A stretch of DNA of 64,000 nucleotides from Rhodanobacter sp. Root480 (lineage in GTDB: Bacteria > Pseudomonadota > Gammaproteobacteria > Xanthomonadales > Rhodanobacteraceae): assembly GCF_001426645.1 (NCBI RefSeq), contig NZ_LMEX01000004.1:62492-126491 (forward strand), in the 5' to 3' direction. Positions 37,296 to 49,426 of the stretch are shown here, one piece after another. Within the stretch, counting starts at the first letter, position 1, and every line of letters begins with the position of its first letter. Below the pieces are notes generated by a model. That model had not been told where the DNA came from. It did not search any database and worked only from the letters and a program-made list of their open reading frames with translations. A program made the position numbers and the translations under genes.

Positions 37296-38630
37296 ATGCA
37301 AATACGCTCGATATCCGCCATCGGCTGCATGGCGTTGCTGGCGGCCGCGCCGCTGTTCGCACAGTCGTTCAGCGCGTCCGAAATCACGTTTTTCCGCACG
37401 CTCAACGAGCAGCCGAACGATCTGGCCCGCTACGTCTACGTGCTCAAGGTGATGCCGCAATTCGCACCGCACGAACGACAGCTGGCGATGCAGATGTTCG
37501 CCTCGGTCGAGAACGAACTGGGGTTCTACAACGAGGCGGTGCGCGACTTTCCGCTGAAAAGCCACGTGCCGGCCGATACCACGCTGCCAACGACCGACGC
37601 ATGGAAGGCCGCCAGCGCCGTCGATGTGGTTGCCGGGCTGGCCACCGACCGGCGCATCGTGATGGTCAACGAAGCCCACCACGATGCGCACACGCGCGAG
37701 TTGACACTGGCACTGCTGCCACGACTGCGCGCCCTGGGCTTCGATTATTTCGCGGTGGAGGCGCTGAGTGAGGACCGCGACCTGGCCAAACGCGGCTACC
37801 CGCTGAAAACCGACGGCAGCGACTACCTGCATGAGCCACTTTACGGCGAGATCGTGCGCCAGGCGCTGCGACTCGGGTTCACCGTGGTCGCCTATGACAC
37901 CGAGGGCGCCAAGGGTCAGGCGCGCGAAACCGGGCAGGCAAAAAACCTCTACAAGAAGGTTTTTGCGCACGATCCGGCAGCCAAGTTGTTCGTGCACGCG
38001 GGTTACGCCCACATCGACAAGGCGCGCGGGCGGCTGGGCGCGATCGATTCGATGGCGATGCGCCTGCAGAAACTGACCGGCCTGGTGCCGCTGTCAGTCG
38101 ACCAGACCCAGTTTCGCGAACAGATTCCCGCCGAACCGGACGAGGCCTACCAGCAACTGGTGACACGCTTCGAACCGACCGGGCCGACCGCGCTGCTCAA
38201 CCGCGCCGACGGCCATGCCTGGAGCGCGCACCCCGATCAGTACGATATCAACGTGATCCTGCCGGCCTCGGGCATGGGCGCCGTCGAAAGCGGCTACACC
38301 CAAACCTGGACGATGATCCACAACACCACGCGCGCCCTGCCGATGCTGGCGCACGAGGTCAATGCGCAGCGACCGCCATGGCTGACGCTGGACGGCGAGC
38401 GACGCCCACTGAACATCAACACCGCGCTGTGCAAGGCGGTCGTGCCCTGTGTCGTCGACGCGCATTATCCGGACGAGCCGGACGACGCCATCGCCGCCGA
38501 TCGCTACGCCTTCCTGCAGGGCGACACCGTAACCAAGCTCTACCTGCGCCCCGGTCGCTACCGCCTGCGGGCCTGGGGCATCAACGGCAACACGCTGTCC
38601 GACAAATTCGTCGAAGTACGGCCGCGTTAG
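37296..38630 (+). CDS. Exported protein with NEAHH motif, possible EreA/ChaN-like hydrolase fold
   Basis: 444 residues with a clear signal peptide (MQIRSISAIGCMALLAAAPLFA). The core has IVMVNEAHHDAHTRELTLAL at residues about 122-142, then LGFDYFAVEAL, YDTEGAKGQARETGQAKNLY and FVHAGYAHIDKARGRLG. The order (E/N-xxH, a strand ending in E, a late H-GxxH) is like the Tiki/EreA/ChaN superfamily of metal-dependent hydrolases, but I recognise no named family. A C-terminal beta domain (after about residue 310) ends in YRLRAWGINGNTLSDKFVEV. GGAGG-type ribosome site (37284-37288) fixes ATG 37296. Divergent from gor. Confidence 0.7.
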   Translation: MQIRSISAIGCMALLAAAPLFAQSFSASEITFFRTLNEQPNDLARYVYVLKVMPQFAPHERQLAMQMFASVENELGFYNEAVRDFPLKSHVPADTTLPTTDAWKAASAVDVVAGLATDRRIVMVNEAHHDAHTRELTLALLPRLRALGFDYFAVEALSEDRDLAKRGYPLKTDGSDYLHEPLYGEIVRQALRLGFTVVAYDTEGAKGQARETGQAKNLYKKVFAHDPAAKLFVHAGYAHIDKARGRLGAIDSMAMRLQKLTGLVPLSVDQTQFREQIPAEPDEAYQQLVTRFEPTGPTALLNRADGHAWSAHPDQYDINVILPASGMGAVESGYTQTWTMIHNTTRALPMLAHEVNAQRPPWLTLDGERRPLNINTALCKAVVPCVVDAHYPDEPDDAIAADRYAFLQGDTVTKLYLRPGRYRLRAWGINGNTLSDKFVEVRPR

Positions 38631-38744
38631 CGATGACGACGGTGGCTGCCGTTCCCGATATCGCAAAATTCGTCTTGTTTCTCACAACTTCCTTCCAAGT
38701 GGTTGATTTGATAACCTCGATATCGTTGCCATCGAGGGGCTCCC

Positions 38745-39320
38745 GTGAATCCTGGGCCAAACGTCTGCCACGCTGCCGCAGCATTGCCATGGCGTGCCGT
38801 GCGCTACGGATTGCTGGGCGGCATGGCGTTGCTGCTGATCGCCTGCGCCAGCACACCACACAAACGCCAACCCACCTTCAAGACCTCGCATTCCGCGCTC
38901 GCCGACCTGCCGCCGCGCGCGCCGTCGGTGGCCAGCGCGGGCGAGGCCAACGACGTGCTGTTCCGGGCCATCGGCCTCGTCGGCACGCCTTACCGCTGGG
39001 GCGGGAATACCCCCGACAGCGGGTTCGATTGCAGCGGGCTGGTCGATTACATCTACCGCGCCGCCACCGGTATTTCCCTGCCGCGCACGTCGCATGCCAT
39101 GTCCACCATGCAGGGCCGCAAGGTCAACCGCATGACGCAGCTGGCCAGCGGCGACCTGGTGTTTTTCGACATCGGTGGCGCGATCAGCCATGTCGGCGTG
39201 TATGTCGGCAAGGGCCGCTTCGTGCACGCGCCCAACAGCGGCGGCACGGTACGCCTGGATGACCTGGACGGGCCGTACTGGGGCGATCATTTCGCCTATG
39301 GAAAGCGCTTGCTGGAATGA
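38745..39320 (+). CDS. NlpC/P60 peptidoglycan hydrolase lipoprotein
   Basis: Predicted lipoprotein cell-wall endopeptidase (gamma-D-glutamyl or D,D type). A hydrophobic segment ends in lipobox LLIAC near residue 35, and the C40 domain has the triad: Cys in FDCSGLVDYIYR, His in ISHVGVYVG and the polar third residue in FVHAPNSGG, with GTPYRWGGNTPDSG in front. 191 residues. GTG 38745 follows a GAGGGG ribosome site; the long N-terminus before the hydrophobic stretch is unusual, so an internal start is possible. A REP element follows. Confidence 0.88.
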   Translation: MNPGPNVCHAAAALPWRAVRYGLLGGMALLLIACASTPHKRQPTFKTSHSALADLPPRAPSVASAGEANDVLFRAIGLVGTPYRWGGNTPDSGFDCSGLVDYIYRAATGISLPRTSHAMSTMQGRKVNRMTQLASGDLVFFDIGGAISHVGVYVGKGRFVHAPNSGGTVRLDDLDGPYWGDHFAYGKRLLE

Positions 39321-39333
39321 ACCCCACCTTGAA

Positions 39334-39410
39334 TGTGGGAGCGGCTTCAGCCGCGATGCCCTTGTCCCGGGCTTCGAAACGAGAGCATCGCGGCTGAAGC
39401 CGCTCCTACA
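39334..39410. repeat. REP/BIME-like palindrome, copy 3
   Basis: Left arm 39334-39359 and right arm 39385-39410 are both the GCGGCT-TC-AGCCGC version and pair around a 25-base spacer; the head is GTGG on the left and GTAG (reverse) on the right. Located between the NlpC gene and the secF-side terminator. Confidence 0.85.
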
Positions 39411-39420
39411 GGAAACCCCA

Positions 39421-39455
39421 AAAAAAACGGCACCCGCTGGTGCCGTTTTTTTTTG
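39421..39455. terminator. Bidirectional terminator, NlpC gene / secF
   Basis: CGGCACC (39428-39434) pairs with GGTGCCG (39439-39445) around CGCT, with seven A on the left and about nine T on the right. Serves the plus-strand NlpC gene and the minus-strand tgt-secDF unit. Confidence 0.9.
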
Positions 39456-39470
39456 CGGATTGGGGCGACC

Positions 39471-40436
39471 TCAGGGGCGCCGCGCCAGCTCCGGGTTTTC
39501 CTTGGTGACGGGCATCAGGTCCTTCTTCGACACGCCCAGCCACAGCAGGATCGGGCTGGCGACGAAGATGGACGACAAGGTGCCAACCACGATGCCGATC
39601 AGCATGGTGATGGCGAAGCCGTGCACCACCGGGCCACCGTAGAAGTACAACGCGCCCATCGTGATACCGGTGAACAGCGAGGTGATGATGGTGCGCGACA
39701 AGGTGTTGTTGATCGAGCGGTTGAGGATCTCCTCCGGCTCGGCCTTGCGCGCCAGGCGGAACAGCTCGCGGATGCGGTCGAACACCACCACCTTGTCGTT
39801 GATGGAGTAGCCGATCACCGCCAGCACCGAGGCCAGCACGGTCATGTCGAACTCGCGCTGCACCAGCGCCAGGATGCCCAGCGTCACCAGCGTGTCGTGC
39901 ACTTCGGTGATCACCGCCGCGATCGCGAAGCGGCGTTCGAAGCGGATCCACAGGTAGGCCATGATGCCCAGGATCACGAAGATCGCGGCCACCGTGCCGT
40001 CACTGCGCAATTCGGCACCGACTTCCGAGCCCACGTAGTCGCGGCTCTTCAGCTTGGCGTCGGGGCGCGCAGCCTGCAGGGTGCGGGTGACGTCGGCGGC
40101 GATGCGGTCCAGGTTGACCTTGCCATCGGCGCTTTGCAAGGCGGCCGGATCATCCTTGGGCTGCATGCGGATCGACACCTCGCGGGTGCCACCCAGGGCC
40201 TGCACCACGGCATGGTCGAGGCCGCCCTTTTCCAGCGCCGCGCGCACGTCGGCGATCTCCACCGGCTGGTCGTAGTCCACCACCATCGAGACGCCGCCGG
40301 TGAAATCCAGGCCGTAGTTGAGGCCCTTGGTGGCGATCAGCGCCACCGAGGCCACCATCAGGAAAATGGCGATGGCGACGGTGTACTTGCGCATCCCCAG
40401 GAAGTGGATGTTGCTGTCGTGATTGAAAATTTCCAT
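39471..40436 (-). CDS. secF: Protein translocase subunit SecF
   Basis: RND-like membrane subunit that with SecD uses proton flow to pull secreted proteins out of SecYEG. Six helices, the GLDFTGGVSMVVDYDQP periplasmic start, the VIGYSINDKVVVFDRIRE signature in helix 4-5 and INNTLSRTIITSLFTGITM. 321 residues. Nine bases after secD. Confidence 0.96.
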   Translation of the reverse strand: MEIFNHDSNIHFLGMRKYTVAIAIFLMVASVALIATKGLNYGLDFTGGVSMVVDYDQPVEIADVRAALEKGGLDHAVVQALGGTREVSIRMQPKDDPAALQSADGKVNLDRIAADVTRTLQAARPDAKLKSRDYVGSEVGAELRSDGTVAAIFVILGIMAYLWIRFERRFAIAAVITEVHDTLVTLGILALVQREFDMTVLASVLAVIGYSINDKVVVFDRIRELFRLARKAEPEEILNRSINNTLSRTIITSLFTGITMGALYFYGGPVVHGFAITMLIGIVVGTLSSIFVASPILLWLGVSKKDLMPVTKENPELARRP

Positions 40437-40445
40437 GACGATTCC

Positions 40446-42326
40446 TTAGACCGACAGCGTCTTGAGCTTGCGGTGGCCGTGGATCAGCGCGGTGAACGCG
40501 TGGGTCAGCGTCACCGAGGTGAACAGCGAGGTCAGAATGCCGATCATCAGCGTCACGCCGAAGCCCTTGATCGCGCCGGTGCCCATCGTGGTCAGCGCCA
40601 GTGCAGCGATCAGGTGGGTGACGTTCGCATCCAGAATGGTGGACCACGCCTTCTCGTAACCCGCGCGGATGGCCGCATGCGGCGTACAGCCGTTGCGTAA
40701 TTCCTCACGTATGCGTTCGCAGATCAGCACGTTGGCGTCGATCGCCATACCCAGCGTCAGCACGATGCCGGCCACGCCGGGCATGGTCAGGGTCACGCCG
40801 ATCATCGACATGATGGCGATCAACACCACCAGGTTGAAGAACAGCGCCACGTCAGCCACCAGACCGAACAGCTTGTAGTAGAAGGCGGCGGCCAGCAGCA
40901 CCAGCGCCAGGCCCAGGATCACCGCCTTGAAGCCCTTCTCGATGTTGTCCTGGCCCAGGCTGGCACCGATCACGCGCTCCTCGACGATGTCGGTGGGCGC
41001 GGCCAGCGCGCCGCCCTTCAGCAGCAACGCCAGATCGGAAGCTTCCTTCGCGCTGCCCAGGCCGGTGGTCTGGAAATTCTTGCCGAATACGCCGTTGATG
41101 GTGGCGTAGTTGATCACCTCCTGGGTGATCTTGGGAACGCGTACTTCCTTGCCGTCGACCACCTTGGTGTCGACGACGCGCTCGACGTAAACCACGCCCA
41201 TGCGCTTGCCGACGTTGCCGGTGGTGAAGTCCAGCATCTTCTTGGCGCCGGTGGCATTCAACGTCACCGACACGGAGGGCGAACCGCTCTGCGAATCGAA
41301 GGATGAGGTGGCATCAACCAGCTCGTTACCGGTGGCGATGATCCGCTTGCTCAGCAGGATCGGCCGCCCCGTGCCGCGCTCGTAATACAGGCGCGCATCC
41401 GGCGGTACGTTGCCGGTGCGGGCCGCTTCCGCCGCCTGCGCGTCGGAGCCGCCCTGGGCGCGGTATTCCAGCGTGGCGGTGGCGCCAATCAGCTTCTTGG
41501 CCTCGGCCGGATCCTGCACGCCGGCCAGCTCCACCACGATCTTGTCTTCGCCTTGCTGCTGGATCAGCGGCTCGGACACGCCCAGCGCGTTGATACGGTT
41601 GCGCAGCGTGCCCAGGTTCTGCTTGATGGTGTTGGCGGCAAGCTCGCGCAGCTTGTCCGGCTTGACCTTGGCGGTGACCACGAAGTGGCCGTCCGTGTCC
41701 GGCCCGTTGGTCACGTTGAGGTCGGGAAACGCCACGGCCATCGCGTCGGCCGCGGTGTTGCGCTCGGCCTCGGTGCGGAATGCCACGGAAATGCCGTTGC
41801 CACGCCCGGCGTTGCGATTGGCCGACACGTAGCGCAGTTTCTTTTCGCGCATCAGGTTGCGGATGTCGTCCGCGTAGCTGGTTTCCTGCTTGTCGATCAC
41901 GTCGTCCTGATCGACCTGCATCAGGAAGTGCACACCACCCTGCAAGTCCAGGCCCAGCGGCATCGAGTTGGCGCCGATGGCGGTGAGCCAGCGCGGCACC
42001 GTCGGCTGCAGCTTGAACGCTACCGTGTAGCCGTCGCCCAGCGCGTCCTTGATCACGTCGGCGCCGGTCTTCTGCACGTCACTGTTGGCGAACGTGGCCA
42101 GCAGGTGGCCATCCTCCGACACGAGCACCTCGCCGGCGACGACATGCTTCTGCTGCAGCGCTGCCGCGGCCTTCTGCCGCACGGCCTCGTCGATCGGCGG
42201 TGCATCGCGGTTAGCGGTGACCTGCACGGCCGGTATCGGCTGGAACACGTTCGGCAGCGCGTAGATGACGCCAAACAACATCACCAGCGCGACCAGCGCG
42301 TACTTCCAGCGGGGGAAATCACTCAT
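40446..42326 (-). CDS. secD: Protein translocase subunit SecD
   Basis: Partner of SecF, with a large periplasmic domain. MSDFPRWKYALVALVMLFGVIYALPNVF opening helix, GLDLQGGVHFLMQVDQD (SecD-specific GGxxF/L), P1 head region, and the C-terminal membrane part with LGMAIDANVLICERIREELRNG. 626 residues from ATG 42326; a GTG nine bases upstream is possible. In operon with yajC and secF. Confidence 0.96.
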   Translation of the reverse strand: MSDFPRWKYALVALVMLFGVIYALPNVFQPIPAVQVTANRDAPPIDEAVRQKAAAALQQKHVVAGEVLVSEDGHLLATFANSDVQKTGADVIKDALGDGYTVAFKLQPTVPRWLTAIGANSMPLGLDLQGGVHFLMQVDQDDVIDKQETSYADDIRNLMREKKLRYVSANRNAGRGNGISVAFRTEAERNTAADAMAVAFPDLNVTNGPDTDGHFVVTAKVKPDKLRELAANTIKQNLGTLRNRINALGVSEPLIQQQGEDKIVVELAGVQDPAEAKKLIGATATLEYRAQGGSDAQAAEAARTGNVPPDARLYYERGTGRPILLSKRIIATGNELVDATSSFDSQSGSPSVSVTLNATGAKKMLDFTTGNVGKRMGVVYVERVVDTKVVDGKEVRVPKITQEVINYATINGVFGKNFQTTGLGSAKEASDLALLLKGGALAAPTDIVEERVIGASLGQDNIEKGFKAVILGLALVLLAAAFYYKLFGLVADVALFFNLVVLIAIMSMIGVTLTMPGVAGIVLTLGMAIDANVLICERIREELRNGCTPHAAIRAGYEKAWSTILDANVTHLIAALALTTMGTGAIKGFGVTLMIGILTSLFTSVTLTHAFTALIHGHRKLKTLSV

Positions 42327-42385
42327 GCCATGCACCCATCAAAGCCGCGGCATCGGCCGCGGCGGTAGCGTCTATCGTTGGGAAA

Positions 42386-42406
42386 GCGCCGGCATCGAAC
42401 CGGCGC
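42386..42406 (-). other. Hairpin between yajC and secD
   Basis: GCGCCGG (42386-42392) pairs perfectly with CCGGCGC (42400-42406) across a seven-base loop, and a CTTTCCC stretch follows on the minus strand. It may act as a partial terminator or processing site that sets yajC-secD stoichiometry. It is not a tRNA, although the minus-strand loop TTCGATG looks like a T-arm. Confidence 0.5.
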
Positions 42407-42421
42407 GTTGCGGACCAGCGG

Positions 42422-42751
42422 TCAAGCCGATTTCAGCGAGCCCTTCGGCAACACCTGCTGTACGGCGCTCTTCTGCACCTTGACCTTCACGTTGGCAGCG
42501 ATCTCCACCGTGAGGAAGGTCTCGCCCACCTCGTCCACGCGGCCGGCGATGCCGCCATTCATGACAACCTCGTCACCCTTGGCCAGGCCCGAAATCAGCG
42601 CGCGATGCTCTTTCTGCCGCTTCATTTGCGGCCGGATCATCATGAAATACATCAGGCCGAACAGCACCACCATCATGATGATCATGGACGCGCCGCCACC
42701 GGCCGGCTGCGCCGCCGCCTGGGCAATCACGAAGGGAATCGGAAGACTCAT
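42422..42751 (-). CDS. yajC: Preprotein translocase subunit YajC
   Basis: 109-residue single-span subunit associated with SecDF. GGGASMIIMMVVLFGLMYFMMIRPQMKRQKEHRALISGLAKGDEVVMNGGIAG is the family signature. ATG 42751 was chosen over a TTG-like start at 42766. Downstream of tgt after about 260 bases that include a REP element, and upstream of secD. Confidence 0.95.
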   Translation of the reverse strand: MSLPIPFVIAQAAAQPAGGGASMIIMMVVLFGLMYFMMIRPQMKRQKEHRALISGLAKGDEVVMNGGIAGRVDEVGETFLTVEIAANVKVKVQKSAVQQVLPKGSLKSA

Positions 42752-42945
42752 GGTTTTAACTCGCAAGTGATGACGCAGCCCGGCAAATCAGCTGAACGCC
42801 TGATAAAAGATCATTGATTATGACATGCGCCCCGGAGCCATGCACGACGCCTTCCGGCACGGTCAACTGGCCCGCCGAACCCTACTGAGGGCGCCGATTG
42901 CCGGTTGCAAGGGCTCGCCGCACCGCCCGGGGGGACGGAGATTTT

Positions 42946-44418
<1,473 letters not shown>

Positions 44419-44426
44419 TTACGTCG

Positions 44427-45167
44427 ATGAACCATCCCCTCGATCTGCCCGCCTTGCACGCCAACTTGCGGGACGAGGGGTTTGCGTTCGTCACCGCGCA
44501 GGTGATGCGCACGCTGCTGCACGGCGAGGCGCTCGACGACTGGGACGCTTTCGCGGACAGCTGGAACGACCTGTCGCCGGACACCTACCTCGCCGCCAGC
44601 GGTCGCCATCGCCGCCGCCGCTACGCCACCTTTGCGGCGGAACGCGAGGGCGAGATACGGCGGCAGCCGGCCCAGCCGCATTTCCAGAGCCGCAGTTACA
44701 ACCATCTGCAGGGCGACATCCAGCGCTGGTTCGACCCCATCCTGCCTGCGCTGGCCGACGGCGCCAGCCTGCATCGCATCCTGGATTTCTGCCGCGATTT
44801 CTTCGGTTCGCTGGCACCGGCCGCGCGGCACTGGCATATCGAAACGCACCAGTTCCGCATCGAGGCGCGTCGCGGCGAGGATGGCGAACCCACGCCGGAG
44901 GGTGTGCATCGCGACGGCGTCGACTATGTGCTGGTGCTGCTGATCGACCGGCAGAACATCGCCAGCGGCACCACCACGATCCATGCGCCCGATCGCCACG
45001 AGCTGGGCAGCTTCACCCTCACCCGGCCGCTGGATGCCGCGCTGGTCGACGATGCGCGGGTTTTCCACGGCGTTACCGCCGTCACCCCGCTTGATCCCGA
45101 CAAACCGGCCCACCGCGACGTCCTGGTAGTGACCTTTCGCGGCGTTACTGGCGACTTGCCGCCCTGA
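44427..45167 (+). CDS. 2-oxoglutarate/Fe(II) dioxygenase (PF10014-like)
   Basis: 246-residue jelly-roll dioxygenase with the iron triad H161 and D163 (GVHRDGVDY) and H214 (VFHGVT), and an Arg at about 238 (HRDVLVVTFRG) suited to bind 2-oxoglutarate. The family includes L-isoleucine 4-hydroxylase and related amino-acid hydroxylases. It stands alone between tgt and fusA, so the substrate is unknown. Start ATG 44427 follows AATTACGTCG without a strong ribosome site. Confidence 0.8.
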   Translation: MNHPLDLPALHANLRDEGFAFVTAQVMRTLLHGEALDDWDAFADSWNDLSPDTYLAASGRHRRRRYATFAAEREGEIRRQPAQPHFQSRSYNHLQGDIQRWFDPILPALADGASLHRILDFCRDFFGSLAPAARHWHIETHQFRIEARRGEDGEPTPEGVHRDGVDYVLVLLIDRQNIASGTTTIHAPDRHELGSFTLTRPLDAALVDDARVFHGVTAVTPLDPDKPAHRDVLVVTFRGVTGDLPP

Positions 45168-45264
45168 CTCCCTCCCCTGTTGCAGGGGAGGGCTGGGGTG
45201 GGGTCGCTCTTGATCTGAAGGTCAAGCGAACCCCTCCTGACCTCCCCTGCCATGCAGGGGAGGA
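45166..45264. repeat. CTCCCCTG palindrome family, copy C
   Basis: CTCCCCTGTTGCAGGGGAG (about 45173-45191) and CTCCCCTGCCATGCAGGGGAG (near 45243-45263) flank a 50-base spacer. Immediately follows the dioxygenase stop and may act as its terminator. Confidence 0.65.
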
Positions 45265-45380
45265 GCCTTCTTCCAACTTCACGCCATTCCATCCGCCGCT
45301 GATCACACCTTTCTTGAATTCCCGGCGCCTCGGCGGCATGTGACTCGTCTGTCTGCGTTCATCGTCCTTTGGAGCACCTC

Positions 45381-47510
45381 ATGGCTCGCCAGAAACCCCT
45401 CGCCCTCTATCGCAACATCGGCATCATTGCCCACATCGACGCCGGCAAGACGACGACCACCGAGCGCGTGCTGTACTACACGGGCAAGAAGCACCAGATC
45501 GTCAACACGCACGAAACCAAGGACGGCAAGGGCTCCACCACCACCGACTACATGGAGCAGGAGCGCAAGCGCGGCATCACGATCCAGTCGGCTGCGGTGT
45601 CGGCGGTGTGGAAGGGCCACCAGATCAACGTCATCGACACCCCGGGACACGTCGACTTCACCATCGAGGTGAACCGATCGCTGCGCGTGCTCGATGGCGC
45701 CGTGGTGGTGTTCGACGGCGTCGCCGGCGTGGAGCCGCAGACCGAAACCAATTGGCGCCTGGCCGACCAGTACAAGGTGCCCCGGCTTTGCTACGTCAAC
45801 AAGATGGATCGCATCGGCGCCAACTTTGCGCACTGCGTGAAAGGCATCCGCGAGCGCCTGGGCGCCAACGCGCTGCTGTGCCAGGTGCCGCTGGGCAGCA
45901 GTGACGAATTCGTGGGCATGGCCGACCTGGTCGCCGGCGTGGGCTACATCTGGGCCTCCGACGACAAGGACAGCGCGTGGGAGAGCGTGCCGCTGGAACA
46001 ACTGGAGGGTCGCCTGACCTTCGGCTCCGACGCCGACAACGACTGGATCGCGCAGTTGCCCAAGCTGCGCCAGGACCTGCTGGAAAGCGCGCTGGCGCTG
46101 GACGACGACGCCTTCGAGCGCCTGCTCAACACCGGTGAGTTCGACCCGGAGCTGCTGAAGCACTGCATCCGCAAAGGCACCGTCACCGGCGAACTGGTGC
46201 CGGTGCTGTGCGGCTCGTCCTACAAGAACAAGGGCGTGCAGCAGTTGCTGGACGCCGTGGTCGATTACCTGCCCTACCCCGGCGAGAACGGCGGCATCGC
46301 GATGGTCGACGAAGACGGCAACGTCGTCGGCGAACAGGCGGTGACCGACGACGCGCCGGCGCGCGCGCTGGCGTTCAAGGTGATCAACGACCAGTTCGGC
46401 ACGCTGACCTTCTGCCGCATCTACTCCGGCGTGATCAGGAAGGGCGACACCCTGCTCAACGTCACCCGCGGCAAGAAGGAGCGCGTGGGCCGCATCGTCG
46501 AGGTTCAAGCCGACGACACCAAGGAAATCGACGAGGTCCGCGCCGGCGACATCTGCGCCTTCGTGTCGATGAAGGATACCGAGACCGGCGATTCGCTGAG
46601 CGATCCGGCGCACCCGGCGCTGCTCGAACGCATGCGTTTCCCCGATCCGGTGATCAGCGTGTCGGTCGAGCCGAAGAGCCGCAACGACGTCGACAAGCTC
46701 TCCACCGCGCTCTACAAGATGGTCAAGGCCGATCCCTCGCTGCGCATGGAAGTGGACCAGGAAACCGGCCAGACCGTGCTCAAGGGCATGGGCGAGCTGC
46801 ACCTGGAAATCACCATCGACCGCATGCGCACCGAGCTGGGCGTGGAAGCGAGCATGGGCAAGCCCCGGGTGAGCTTCCGCGAAGCCTTCGGCCAGGCCGT
46901 CGAACACACCTACACCCACAAGAAGCAGAGCGGCGGCTCCGGCCAGTTCGCCGAGGTGAAGATCATCTTCGAGCCGGGCGAACCGGGCTCGGGCGTGGTC
47001 TTCTCCGACGAGGTGGTCGGTGGCCGCGTGCCGCGCGAGTACATCCCCGCGGTCGAACACGCGATCAAGACCGAATCGCAGGAAGGCCAGATCGCCGGCT
47101 ACGAAGTGGTGGATTTCAAGGCGCGTCTGATCGACGGCAAATACCATGACGTCGATTCATCGGCACTCGCATTCGAGATCGCCACCCGCCAGTGCTTCCG
47201 CGAGGCACAGCGGCTCAGCAAGCCGAAACTGCTGGAGCCGATCATGAGCCTGGAAGTGGTCACCGAGGCGGCCTACCTGGGCGACGTCATCGGCGACATC
47301 AACCGCCGCCGCGGCAACATCACCGAGCAGGGCCAGAAAGGCACGTCGGCCTTCGTGCAAGGCTTCGTGCCGCTGTCGGAGATGTTCGGCTACATCAACT
47401 TCCTGCGCTCGGCCACCAGCGGCCGCGGCAACTTCTCGATGATCTTCGACCACTACCAGGAAGTGCCCGCCAGCATGGTCGACAAGTTGATGGAGAAGGA
47501 GGCGAAGTAG
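45381..47510 (+). CDS. fusA: Elongation factor G, stand-alone copy
   Basis: Ribosomal translocase GTPase with five domains: [12 protein letters not shown] (G1), RGITI (G2), DTPGHVDF (G3), NKMDR (G4), then domains III-V with [17 protein letters not shown] and the NRRRGNI loop. 709 residues. ATG 45381 has GGAG seven bases upstream. It is not in an str operon (no rpsL, rpsG or tuf nearby) and has a divergent [22 protein letters not shown] switch region, so it is probably a second EF-G; whether it does translocation, recycling or stress work is open. Confidence 0.9.
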   Translation: MARQKPLALYRNIGIIAHIDAGKTTTTERVLYYTGKKHQIVNTHETKDGKGSTTTDYMEQERKRGITIQSAAVSAVWKGHQINVIDTPGHVDFTIEVNRSLRVLDGAVVVFDGVAGVEPQTETNWRLADQYKVPRLCYVNKMDRIGANFAHCVKGIRERLGANALLCQVPLGSSDEFVGMADLVAGVGYIWASDDKDSAWESVPLEQLEGRLTFGSDADNDWIAQLPKLRQDLLESALALDDDAFERLLNTGEFDPELLKHCIRKGTVTGELVPVLCGSSYKNKGVQQLLDAVVDYLPYPGENGGIAMVDEDGNVVGEQAVTDDAPARALAFKVINDQFGTLTFCRIYSGVIRKGDTLLNVTRGKKERVGRIVEVQADDTKEIDEVRAGDICAFVSMKDTETGDSLSDPAHPALLERMRFPDPVISVSVEPKSRNDVDKLSTALYKMVKADPSLRMEVDQETGQTVLKGMGELHLEITIDRMRTELGVEASMGKPRVSFREAFGQAVEHTYTHKKQSGGSGQFAEVKIIFEPGEPGSGVVFSDEVVGGRVPREYIPAVEHAIKTESQEGQIAGYEVVDFKARLIDGKYHDVDSSALAFEIATRQCFREAQRLSKPKLLEPIMSLEVVTEAAYLGDVIGDINRRRGNITEQGQKGTSAFVQGFVPLSEMFGYINFLRSATSGRGNFSMIFDHYQEVPASMVDKLMEKEAK

Positions 47511-47534
47511 CGGCGCTCGTTCGACCAGTCGCAA

Positions 47535-47564
47535 AGAAAGCCCGGGGCCATCCTCGGGCTTTCT
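47535..47564 (+). terminator. Hairpin terminator after EF-G gene
   Basis: A 13-bp stem AGAAAGCCCGGGG / CCTCGGGCTTTCT (one G-T pair) with loop CCAT ends about 55 bases after the stop. There is only a short CATTTA tail, so efficiency is uncertain. Confidence 0.75.
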
Positions 47565-47739
47565 CATTTACCCGGCGGGTGGATTTGCCAAACTCCGTTT
47601 CCGCCGCCGATGGCAGACATTCAACCAATCACTGGCTCGCGACGTCGCCAGTTTCGCAATCTTCGGCATCCGATCCACGTCGAGGGTCAGCCTGCTTCGC
47701 GCTAGAATGCCCGGTTCGCATCGCATCGACCCACGCCTT

Positions 47740-49341
<1,602 letters not shown>

Positions 49342-49426
49342 GCCATTCCGCGTGACAGCTGTCACTACCGTGGGCCACCGCCACTCGTCACGCTGTCGCG
49401 GCACCCACTTCATGGAGACACCTGGC

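Noticed and set aside
42380-42410. T-arm-like sequence suggesting a tRNA on the minus strand
   Set aside because: The minus-strand GCGCCGG-TTCGATG-CCGGCGC looks like a T-stem and loop, but no acceptor, D or anticodon stems fit and the place is taken by the yajC end. It is a simple hairpin.
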